31,319 nucleotides of DNA from Candidatus Buchananbacteria bacterium (GTDB taxonomy: Bacteria > Patescibacteriota > Patescibacteriia > 2-01-FULL-39-33): positions 1-31,319 of the forward strand of contig CAIOLF010000018.1 of assembly GCA_903859075.1 (NCBI GenBank). Direction: 5' to 3'. A program made the translations under genes and the position numbers. Positions 14,836-20,207 of the stretch are shown here, one piece after another. The first letter of the stretch is position 1. Each line of letters opens with the position of its first letter. The notes below the pieces were generated by a model. That model made no database searches. It worked only from the letters and a program-made list of their open reading frames with translations, and was not told the DNA's origin.

Positions 14836-16017
14836 ATGAACAAGAATATGTCCGCCAAAGGCGGATCCGCCGCTGGCGGAAAAAAAATATTAGAAGGATC
14901 CAGGGCGATCGCCGAAACCGTCAACAATTGCGGCGTGGCAGTGGTCTCCGCTTATCCGATAACGCCCCAGACGCATATTGTCGAAGAACTTGCCAAAATC
15001 AAAGCCGATGGGCAGGGTAATTTTGAATATGTGCGCGCCGAGAGCGAGTTTGCTGCTATCTCAATCGTTTTGGGTGCGGCCGCTACTGGCGTGCGTACTT
15101 ATACCGCCACTTCGGCACAGGGATTGTTGCTGATGACCGAAGTATTATTCAATGTCGCCGGCATGCGGTTGCCGGTAGTGATGACCGATGCCAACCGCGC
15201 CATTTCCGCGCCGATAAACATTTGGAACGACCAACAGGACGCGATGACTATGCGCGATAGCGGCTGGCTGATGGTTTATGGCGAGACGGTGCAGGAGACC
15301 TGCGATCTGCATATCCTGGCTTACAAAATCGCTGAGGCGACATTGATTCCGGCGATGGTAAATCTGGATGGCTTCGTACTGACCCATGTGGTGGAGCCGG
15401 TAGAGATAGAAGACGCCAAAAAAATCAAAATCTTTTTGTCGGCCTGGAAACCGACGGAAATCCTTGATGTTAAAAAGCCGCTGACTCTGGGCGCTTTTGT
15501 CACGCCGGCGCATTATATGGAAATAAGAAAAGAATTACATGATGATATCGTTGCTGCAAAAAAATTGATGACTAAGGAGATGGTGAATTTCAAAAAGATT
15601 TTCGGCCGCAAATTGTCGCTCTGCGAATATGGCGGCGCAAAAGATGCTGGCACAGTGATTGTGGCCATGGGCTCGGTTCTGGGTACGATCAGGGAAGCGG
15701 TAGAGACGCATTGCAATGCGTCTCTACGAAATGCAGGTATTCTAAAAATCACCTCATTGCGTCCTTTTCCAGATGAGGAAATTATAAAGCTTATTGGCAG
15801 CAAGAAAAATATTATTGTGATAGACAAATCAATTTCTCTCGGCACGGAAGGAATCCTAGCCACGGAGATTCGCCGCGTCTTATATGGCAAGAGCAAGGCC
15901 AGAATCACCAGTGTGATCATGGGGCTGGGCGGGCGCGATATCACCATGGAGATGATCGGCAAGGCGGTGGAAGAAAGTAAAAAAACCAAAGAGCAAGTAA
16001 TTTTTATTGGAAAATAA
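14836..16017 (+). CDS. porA: 2-oxoacid (pyruvate):ferredoxin oxidoreductase, alpha subunit
   Basis: 393 residues: the pyrimidine-binding half (SAYPITPQTHIVEEL, RAESEFAAISIVLGAAATG, TATSAQGLLLMTE, PVVMTDANRAISAPINIW) and a C-terminal transketolase-like domain (GTVIVAMGSVLGTIREAV, LRPFPDEEI, IDKSISLGTEGILATEIRR). It forms the active site together with PorB. Two repeat-derived insertions are translated: SAKGGSAAGG at residues 6-15 (a tandem GC palindrome, 14851-14880) and VETHCNASLR at residues 289-298 (a 28-base palindrome, 15700-15727). Both are in frame and at the protein surface by position. ATG at 14836 versus the later ATG at 14848 cannot be decided; neither has an SD. Confidence 0.93.
   Translation: MNKNMSAKGGSAAGGKKILEGSRAIAETVNNCGVAVVSAYPITPQTHIVEELAKIKADGQGNFEYVRAESEFAAISIVLGAAATGVRTYTATSAQGLLLMTEVLFNVAGMRLPVVMTDANRAISAPINIWNDQQDAMTMRDSGWLMVYGETVQETCDLHILAYKIAEATLIPAMVNLDGFVLTHVVEPVEIEDAKKIKIFLSAWKPTEILDVKKPLTLGAFVTPAHYMEIRKELHDDIVAAKKLMTKEMVNFKKIFGRKLSLCEYGGAKDAGTVIVAMGSVLGTIREAVETHCNASLRNAGILKITSLRPFPDEEIIKLIGSKKNIIVIDKSISLGTEGILATEIRRVLYGKSKARITSVIMGLGGRDITMEMIGKAVEESKKTKEQVIFIGK
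14851..14880. repeat. Tandem GC-rich palindromes at the start of porA
   Basis: TCCGCCAAAGGCGGA followed at once by TCCGCCGCTGGCGGA; each is a 6-bp hairpin with a 3-base loop. The 30 bases are in frame and encode SAKGGSAAGG. Placed just inside the reading frame, the hairpins could also affect porA translation. Confidence 0.7.
15700..15727. repeat. 28-base perfect palindrome inside porA (GAGACG family)
   Basis: The left half is GTAGAGACGCATTG and the right half is its exact reverse complement. It encodes VETHCNASLR, in place of what is normally the end of a helix before the strand leading to LRPFP. A degenerate relative with the same outer arms (TAGAGACG ... CGTCTCTA) lies after leuS at 27165-27191. 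Confidence 0.8.
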
Positions 16018-16019
16018 AT

Positions 16020-16928
16020 ATGCCAACAAAAAAATACAAAGCCCCCTTATCGCATCTGCTTAATCCCGGACACAGCGCTTGCGCCGGCTGCGGCATGATC
16101 ATCGCGGCGCGGCTCCTGCTTGATACTGCCGGCCCCAACACTATTGTAACTAATGCCACCGGCTGCAGCGAGGTGACTACCACGCAATATCCGATGACCA
16201 GCTTTAAAGTGCCGTGGATCCACAGCTTATTTGAAAATCCGGCCTGCCTGGCGAGCGGCATATTAGCCGCGCTCAAGGTAAAGGGCTTGGCTGACAAGAC
16301 AAATATTATCGCTATCGGCGGCGACGGCGCTACTTTTGATATCGGACTCGCGCATATCTCCGGTATGTGGGAACGCGGCGATAATGTGCTCTATGTCTGT
16401 TATGATAATGAGGCCTATCAGAACACCGGCTATCAATACAGCAGCGCTACGCCGCTTGACGCCAACACTTCCACCACACCGCCGGGGAAATATTCCGAGG
16501 GCAATGACCAAAAGAAGAAAGACATGGTCGGCATCGCCTTGGCTCACGGTTTGCCTTATATCGCGACTGCCACGACCGGCTATCCGCTGGATCTGATCGC
16601 CAAAGTCAAAAAAGCGCTCGCGATCAAGGGCCCGAAATATCTGCAGATCTATACGCCTTGCGTACCCGGCTGGGGAATTGAGCCCAAAGATACCATCACC
16701 GTCGCCCAGCTGGCGGTGCAGTCAGGATTCTATCCGATTGTTGAATACTTAAACGGCGGACTCTCCGGCAAAACAAAGACTACCAAGAAAGTACCGGTTG
16801 AAAATTTTTTGAAATTGCAAAAAAGATTCAAGCATTTATTCAAAGATGAGCGGGGCAAAGCGGAAATCGCCAAGATTCAAAAGATCGCGGATAAGAATAT
16901 TGAAAAGTTTGGGTTATTAAATTCTTAG
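16020..16928 (+). CDS. porB: 2-oxoacid (pyruvate):ferredoxin oxidoreductase, beta subunit
   Basis: 302 residues. It begins two bases after the porA stop. GHSACAGCGM and NATGCSEVTTTQYP carry cluster-type Cys residues; the thiamine-diphosphate motif is GGDGATFDIGLAHISG ... CYDNEAYQNTGYQYS; a further Cys is in IYTPCVPGWG. PorB binds thiamine diphosphate and its own [4Fe-4S] cluster. Together with PorGDA it is complete, so this organism can make acetyl-CoA and reduced ferredoxin anaerobically, consistent with a fermentative, probably anaerobic life. No terminator with a T-run follows; an AGCTAA-rich repeat does. Confidence 0.94.
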   Translation: MPTKKYKAPLSHLLNPGHSACAGCGMIIAARLLLDTAGPNTIVTNATGCSEVTTTQYPMTSFKVPWIHSLFENPACLASGILAALKVKGLADKTNIIAIGGDGATFDIGLAHISGMWERGDNVLYVCYDNEAYQNTGYQYSSATPLDANTSTTPPGKYSEGNDQKKKDMVGIALAHGLPYIATATTGYPLDLIAKVKKALAIKGPKYLQIYTPCVPGWGIEPKDTITVAQLAVQSGFYPIVEYLNGGLSGKTKTTKKVPVENFLKLQKRFKHLFKDERGKAEIAKIQKIADKNIEKFGLLNS

Positions 16929-16929
16929 C

Positions 16930-17000
16930 TTGTTAACTTTTAGCTTATTAGCTTAAATTATTAAAGCTAAAAAGCTAACAGCTATAAGCTAAAAGCTAAT
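16930..17000. repeat. AGCTAA-rich repeat and inverted repeat after porB
   Basis: Five AGCTAA-like units follow one another at 16967-17000, and CTTTTAGCTTA near 16937 pairs with TAAGCTAAAAG near 16986 (11 bp). It separates the por genes from the membrane protein gene and could act as a Rho-independent-like stop or mRNA 3' end, but there is no T-run. Confidence 0.55.
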
Positions 17001-17002
17001 TT

Positions 17003-17015
17003 AGAAAGGGGGTGA
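17003..17015 (+). promoter_or_regulatory. Strong Shine-Dalgarno site of the 17020 gene
   Basis: AAGGGGGTGA (17006-17015) differs from the ideal AAGGAGGTGA by one base and sits directly upstream of the ATG at 17020. It fixes the start and contrasts with the SD-less housekeeping genes. Confidence 0.8.
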
Positions 17016-17019
17016 GTTT

Positions 17020-17424
17020 ATGTTATTAGGATTATTTCAAGTTGCCGGACAGCTGACGCCGGACCAAATGGCGGAGCTGCAAAAATTGGGCGTCCAGGGA
17101 GGAGTGCCGGCGGCCGGCGGCATGTTCGGGGCGCTGGCCGGCGCGGGCATAGCGATGATGATAGTTTTTCTAATTGTTGCCATCGTTGTCGGAGTTTTAG
17201 CCCTGATGAATATGTATCATCTGATCATGACGGATAAGGCGCCGTTTGAAAAAGCCGGAATTGACAAAAAGAAGTGGTATTATAATCTGGTTTTGATCCC
17301 GTTTATTTCCAGCCTTGTCATGGTGATCCCGTTTATCGGCTGGGTGATTGGCGGCATCGGCTCCATTTATTCTTTTGTCATGATTTTGATTTATTTCTTC
17401 TCCGTGAGGAAGAAAGTAGTCTAA
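17020..17424 (+). CDS. Small membrane protein of unknown function
   Basis: 134 residues, not recognised. A polar, Gly/Ala-rich N terminus (VAGQLTPDQMAELQKLGVQ) is followed by a hydrophobic helix (about 38-66, ending LMNMYHLIM), a charged loop (DKAPFEKAGIDKKKWYY), one long or two short helices (about 88-126) and a basic end (VRKKVV). By the positive-inside rule the loop and C terminus face the cytoplasm. There is no signal-peptidase site. The strong SD and its own terminator at 17453 suggest good expression as a single gene. Similar small multi-helix proteins are common in Patescibacteria, but I cannot assign a family. Confidence 0.8.
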   Translation: MLLGLFQVAGQLTPDQMAELQKLGVQGGVPAAGGMFGALAGAGIAMMIVFLIVAIVVGVLALMNMYHLIMTDKAPFEKAGIDKKKWYYNLVLIPFISSLVMVIPFIGWVIGGIGSIYSFVMILIYFFSVRKKVV

Positions 17425-17452
17425 AATCAGTTAGATTTTTTGTTTTGGAAAG

Positions 17453-17487
17453 AAAAAGAATCCCGCTTTTGTGGGGTTCTTTTTATT
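17453..17487 (+). terminator. Intrinsic terminator of the membrane protein gene
   Basis: AAAAAGAATCCC (17453-17464) pairs over 12 positions, one G-T, with GGGGTTCTTTTT (17473-17484), loop GCTTTTGT, followed by more T. Confidence 0.88.
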
Positions 17488-17537
17488 ATCTAAATTTAGA
17501 CAAGAAATATGTCAATTTATAAATAGATCTAAAACTA

Positions 17538-17566
17538 TTGACAAAAGTATAAAAGTATGCTATAAT
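17538..17566 (+). promoter_or_regulatory. Consensus sigma70 promoter of the 17739 cassette
   Basis: TTGACA (17538-17543), 17 bases, TATAAT (17561-17566), with TGC in the extended -10 position: every consensus element is perfect. It is the strongest promoter in the window. Transcription should begin near 17573, leaving a leader of about 165 bases. Confidence 0.9.
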
Positions 17567-17614
17567 TGAGTATTAATTTGCTGAAAAGGCAAATGACCGT
17601 TCTTTCCCAAAATG

Positions 17615-17668
17615 ACTCCATTTAGGACTAGTTGCTGTGTTTTTACGGCGATTAATCCTAAGTGGAGT
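17615..17668 (+). promoter_or_regulatory. Long leader hairpin (copy L1) before the 17739 gene
   Basis: A continuous 21-position helix, 17615-17635 with 17648-17668, loop of 12 bases (17636-17647, ending TTTACG), broken by one C-A mismatch. The inner 11 positions match the leader of the metallophosphoesterase gene (24161-24193, minus) in stem length, loop length, mismatch position and the loop TTTAC, with pairs changed in a compensatory way. The 3' arm holds GGAGT, which aligns with the SD of the other leader and would be masked by the helix. Not a riboswitch I recognise. Confidence 0.7.
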
Positions 17669-17673
17669 TTCAA

Positions 17674-17751
17674 GTGTTGTGTTATAGAGAATCTCAACGC
17701 CGCGGCCTAAAGGCTAGCGGTATTAGAAGGAGAAAGTCATGGGGTACGTAG
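17674..17751 (+). CDS. Possible leader peptide, GTG start
   Basis: A 25-codon frame from GTG at 17674, rich in Arg and Lys (MLCYRESQRR...IRRRKSWGT), ending at TAG 17749-17751, 13 bases inside the next gene in another frame. GTG aligns without gaps with the ATG of the metallophosphoesterase when the two leader hairpins are aligned, and GGAG stands at the same distance before it. Such overlap would allow translational coupling. No other support; it may be chance. Confidence 0.22.
   Translation: MLCYRESQRRGLKASGIRRRKSWGT
17725..17732 (+). promoter_or_regulatory. Shine-Dalgarno site of the 17739 gene
   Basis: AGAAGGAG followed by 6 bases and ATG. The same GGAG-N6-ATG spacing occurs at 24151-24144 (minus) and 18450-18460. 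Confidence 0.8.
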
Positions 17752-18410
17752 ATGCGGCCGAAGAGGCCAGGCGGAAGTCGGTTCTGACACGAAAGCCGGA
17801 AGTTGTCTGGATAAAGTGCATTCAGGCCGGTAATATCGGTGGCGTTGACATCGTCGAGAAAGACGTAGACGCTCGCACCCAGGCGCATCTGGATCAAGCA
17901 AAAAAACGGGATTTAAACCCCGCCGTCTATGGTCGCGAGGTTGACACAGGGTACCAAGTTGCCAATGACGTGCACCGGGTGTACGCCGACTCCCTCGTTG
18001 ATGATCTCGAAAAGACCGGGTACAAGCTGATCGAAGTTGTCCGGGAAAATTACGGTCAGGCCGGGCACAGAAAGTCAGACTTGGTCCTGAAGTTCTCGAA
18101 GAACGGCGAAGCGGTAGATCCGCCGGGAGAGGTGCGTCTTTTCCTGCGCGGTCATCGCGCGGCTCACTGCACCATCTTTGCCAATTGGCAGTTCCGGAAT
18201 GGCATCGACGCCGCGGGCGGGCAGTTCAGGTTAGACACCATCAATCTGAAAGGCCTATACAAGAGCTCGAATCCCGGACTGGCCCTGGAGACGAAGGGCA
18301 ACACTTACGTCTTCATTGATGCCGGCAACAAGAAGTACCTCTCCGCCGAAATCATGGCCATCCAGCAGAAGGAGCTTGAAGCCCAGAACGCCGCCGCCGC
18401 CAAGAAGTAG
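17739..18410 (+). CDS. Soluble protein of unknown function
   Basis: 223 residues, not recognised. No signal peptide or membrane helix. It starts with a charged helix (MGYVDAAEEARRKS), has a mixed alpha/beta body with DLVLKFSKNGE and PPGEVRLFLRGHRAAHC, an isolated NTYVFIDAGNKKYLSAE strand pair, and a helical Lys/Ala-rich tail (QQKELEAQNAAAAKK). Codon use differs from its neighbours: Lys is nearly always AAG, Phe mostly TTC, where surrounding genes favour AAA and TTT. With its own perfect promoter, hairpin leader, strong SD and structured 3' region this is an independent cassette, possibly acquired by transfer. The ATG is fixed by the SD. Confidence 0.82.
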   Translation: MGYVDAAEEARRKSVLTRKPEVVWIKCIQAGNIGGVDIVEKDVDARTQAHLDQAKKRDLNPAVYGREVDTGYQVANDVHRVYADSLVDDLEKTGYKLIEVVRENYGQAGHRKSDLVLKFSKNGEAVDPPGEVRLFLRGHRAAHCTIFANWQFRNGIDAAGGQFRLDTINLKGLYKSSNPGLALETKGNTYVFIDAGNKKYLSAEIMAIQQKELEAQNAAAAKK

Positions 18411-18412
18411 GT

Positions 18413-18471
18413 GTTCGTTCACAACAGCGAGTAATCGCGAACCTCGAAAGGAGGTACGAATGAAATTATGA
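18413..18471 (+). promoter_or_regulatory. Structured ribosome-binding region with a three-codon frame (possible leader copy L3)
   Basis: After the 17739 gene, GTTCG/CGAAC (18413-18417/18438-18442) and GCGA-GTAA-TCGC (18427-18438) can form, as can ACCTC-GAAAG-GAGGT (18441-18455), which buries a perfect SD (AAAGGAGGT). Six bases after GGAG stands ATG AAA TTA TGA; the TGA overlaps a second ATG (18468), opening a 30-codon basic frame to 18560. It looks like the leader of a missing or decayed gene. Confidence 0.4.
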
Positions 18472-18481
18472 CGCCACATAG

Positions 18482-18503
18482 CACTGCGGTGAAAATCGCA
18501 GTG
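18482..18503. repeat. Small hairpin
   Basis: CACTGCG (18482-18488) and CGCAGTG (18497-18503), 7 bp, 8-base loop. Part of the structured stretch after the 17739 gene. Confidence 0.5.
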
Positions 18504-18537
18504 AGCCGATCGGCGCCACGACCCCCCCGAGCAATAA

Positions 18538-18596
18538 AGCCCGGACAGAATAAGAGATAATGCAAGCGCGCATAATCTCAAAACTCTGTCCGGGCT
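18538..18596. repeat. Long two-part hairpin
   Basis: Outer arms AGCCCGGACAGA and TCTGTCCGGGCT (12 bp, 18538-18549/18585-18596), inner arms GAGATAATGC and GCATAATCTC (9 of 10 pairs, 18554-18563/18570-18579). No T-run follows, so it is not a standard terminator. It could protect the 3' end of the transcript or be a small structured element. Confidence 0.7.
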
Positions 18597-18629
18597 CGAA
18601 GTATTTATGGGGATAATTTTATTGTAAAT

Positions 18630-18664
18630 CCGCTATTCCAAACGGGAATCAGGCGGTTTTTTTT
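18630..18664 (+). terminator. Terminator ending the 17739 cassette
   Basis: CCGC-T-ATTCC, loop, GGAAT-CAG-GCGG, then eight T (18657-18664). The stem has a bulge. It lies just before the end of the convergent truD and may serve the rightward transcript. Confidence 0.7.
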
Positions 18665-18675
18665 GCGCCTAAAAT

Positions 18676-20091
18676 TTACTGTCCGGCCTGATTGGCCCGG
18701 TCGATTTGGGAGAAGATATATTTTTTTAAACGCTCTTCCGCCGGAGCGCTGGTGCCGAGTCCCAGCAGTTTTTTCAAGTCGCCGGGTTCTTTATGGATCC
18801 ACTCCGGAATCGGCAGGCCCTCTTGGAGCTTGAACATATTCATCAGGTAGGTCGTAGCATAGGCGCCCTTACCCAGGAAAAAATGAAAAATCACTCCCGC
18901 CTCGATGATCATCGCCATATTTTCTTTGGGGAAGATGCGGCTGGGAGTGGGACGCGACATCAGCTTGATGAAATCAAACGGAGCCAGCGCGCCGGCGATA
19001 TCCGTGATATTGTCACGCTCCAGCCACGGCGCGTAAAGCCGCTGTTCTGCCGGATCATTACTCGTGATCAGGGGCAGATTTTCCGACAGTGCTTTTTTTT
19101 CGGCGGCCGCTTGCGACAGATAATTATTGAACAGCCAGCTGGCATAAGCATAGACCCAGAGAGTAGTCTGCTCTTTTATTGATATCAGAGCGCCGATAAA
19201 ATCTTGCGGCTGATAGCGCAAGTAGCGAAGCAAGTCCAGCTCATAGCGCAACGAGTAAGGCAGCAGCGACAGAATTTCCGCCATCTTCCGCCAATCGCCG
19301 TAGTGCTTGGCCGCTTCCTGCCGGAGATCATAGGCTAGCTTGATTTCATAATCGCTGCCGAAGAGCAGGCAGGTTTTGACAGCGTTTTCATAGTCTTTCC
19401 TAAGTATCTCCCGCCCCAGCAGATGGCTGACCAGTTTGTCGCCGCCAAATCTCTGGACCTGGTAATAATTCAGGAAACCGTCTTTTTTTATGATAGACAT
19501 TTTCTTTGTGAGCCAGTCCCGTTCGATTTTTTCCTTGGTGCGCACCAGGATGGTGAATTTATTGCCCAGCAGATTGGAACGCACTACTCGTCCCGGCTCA
19601 TAGCTGAAGCGGGTGAGGAATAGCCCGTCGATTTTTTTATCCTTTATTTCCTCATAGCTGCTTTTGGAAAAGGAAACGCGCTGGCTGGTCAGGGCGTTGG
19701 AATCCTTGATTCCGGCATAGCCCAGCTTAGTGGAATGGAGATTCAGTCCGGCACTGAGCCGGTCCAGCGCTTCCAGCGAAGAGATGCCGACTTTTACCAG
19801 GTCGGCGTAGAGAGTCGGTTTTTTACCGCTGCGCTGGGGAGGCGTGTCATCCGGTTCTATTTGGCTGGCAGTGATGGCGCTGAGCACTTCTTCCACGATG
19901 AAATCCTGCGGATAATAGCGCAAGTAGCCGGCTGGCCGGTCAACACTCAGCCCGGTGATGCCGATTTGCGGCAGATAGCCGCTCTCGTCAAACTGTTTTT
20001 GCGGCAGCAGCAATTCCGGCCGTTCGTTTTTTAATTTGTCCAGCACCGCTTGTTGGGCGGTGAAAGAAGCAAATGACGAGGTATTATTCAT
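18676..20091 (-). CDS. truD: tRNA pseudouridine(13) synthase TruD
   Basis: 471 residues from the ATG at 20091. TruD makes pseudouridine 13 in tRNA. The catalytic segment GYAGIKDSNALTSQRVSF (Asp in KDSNA) and the TruD motif NYYQVQRFGG are clear, as is RYYPQDFIVEEV near the N terminus. It is longer than the roughly 350-residue E. coli enzyme, with extra N- and C-terminal sequence. A longer frame opens with TTG at 20127, but that codon lies in the promoter; ATG 20091 fits better. The divergent neighbour is uvrA; the two promoters lie within 80 bases. Confidence 0.93.
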   Translation of the reverse strand: MNNTSSFASFTAQQAVLDKLKNERPELLLPQKQFDESGYLPQIGITGLSVDRPAGYLRYYPQDFIVEEVLSAITASQIEPDDTPPQRSGKKPTLYADLVKVGISSLEALDRLSAGLNLHSTKLGYAGIKDSNALTSQRVSFSKSSYEEIKDKKIDGLFLTRFSYEPGRVVRSNLLGNKFTILVRTKEKIERDWLTKKMSIIKKDGFLNYYQVQRFGGDKLVSHLLGREILRKDYENAVKTCLLFGSDYEIKLAYDLRQEAAKHYGDWRKMAEILSLLPYSLRYELDLLRYLRYQPQDFIGALISIKEQTTLWVYAYASWLFNNYLSQAAAEKKALSENLPLITSNDPAEQRLYAPWLERDNITDIAGALAPFDFIKLMSRPTPSRIFPKENMAMIIEAGVIFHFFLGKGAYATTYLMNMFKLQEGLPIPEWIHKEPGDLKKLLGLGTSAPAEERLKKYIFSQIDRANQAGQ

Positions 20092-20097
20092 GATTAA

Positions 20098-20127
20098 ATA
20101 ATAACATAATTGGAGCCGGTTTATCAA
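20098..20127 (-). promoter_or_regulatory. Promoter of truD, probably leaderless
   Basis: Minus strand TTGATA (20127-20122), 18 bases, TATTAT (20103-20098). Transcription would begin at or next to the A of the ATG at 20091, giving a leaderless message. Confidence 0.5.
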
Positions 20128-20141
20128 AGCCGCTTCTGCCT

Positions 20142-20170
20142 TTGACAGTGTTTCCTTTTTCCTGTATAAT
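20142..20170 (+). promoter_or_regulatory. Consensus promoter of uvrA
   Basis: TTGACA (20142-20147), 17 bases, TATAAT (20165-20170): perfect hexamers and spacing. Leader of about 30 bases, no SD. No SOS-type (LexA) operator is evident around it. Confidence 0.88.
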
Positions 20171-20207
20171 TATCTTTGATTTTAAAAACTCTAAAACCAC
20201 CCCGCCT

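Noticed and set aside
13942..16928. 2-oxoisovalerate rather than pyruvate oxidoreductase
   Set aside because: Not excluded, but the PorA and PorB motifs look like the pyruvate group; kept as an alternative in the entry.
16967..17000. CRISPR-like array at the AGCTAA repeats
   Set aside because: Units are 6-8 bases with no spacers of uniform length and no cas genes.
20092..20127. Longer truD frame from TTG at 20127
   Set aside because: It lies in the promoter region; the ATG at 20091 is better placed.
20142..20207. Longer uvrA frame from TTG at 20142
   Set aside because: That TTG is the first triplet of the perfect -35 box TTGACA; the extra 22 residues do not resemble UvrA.
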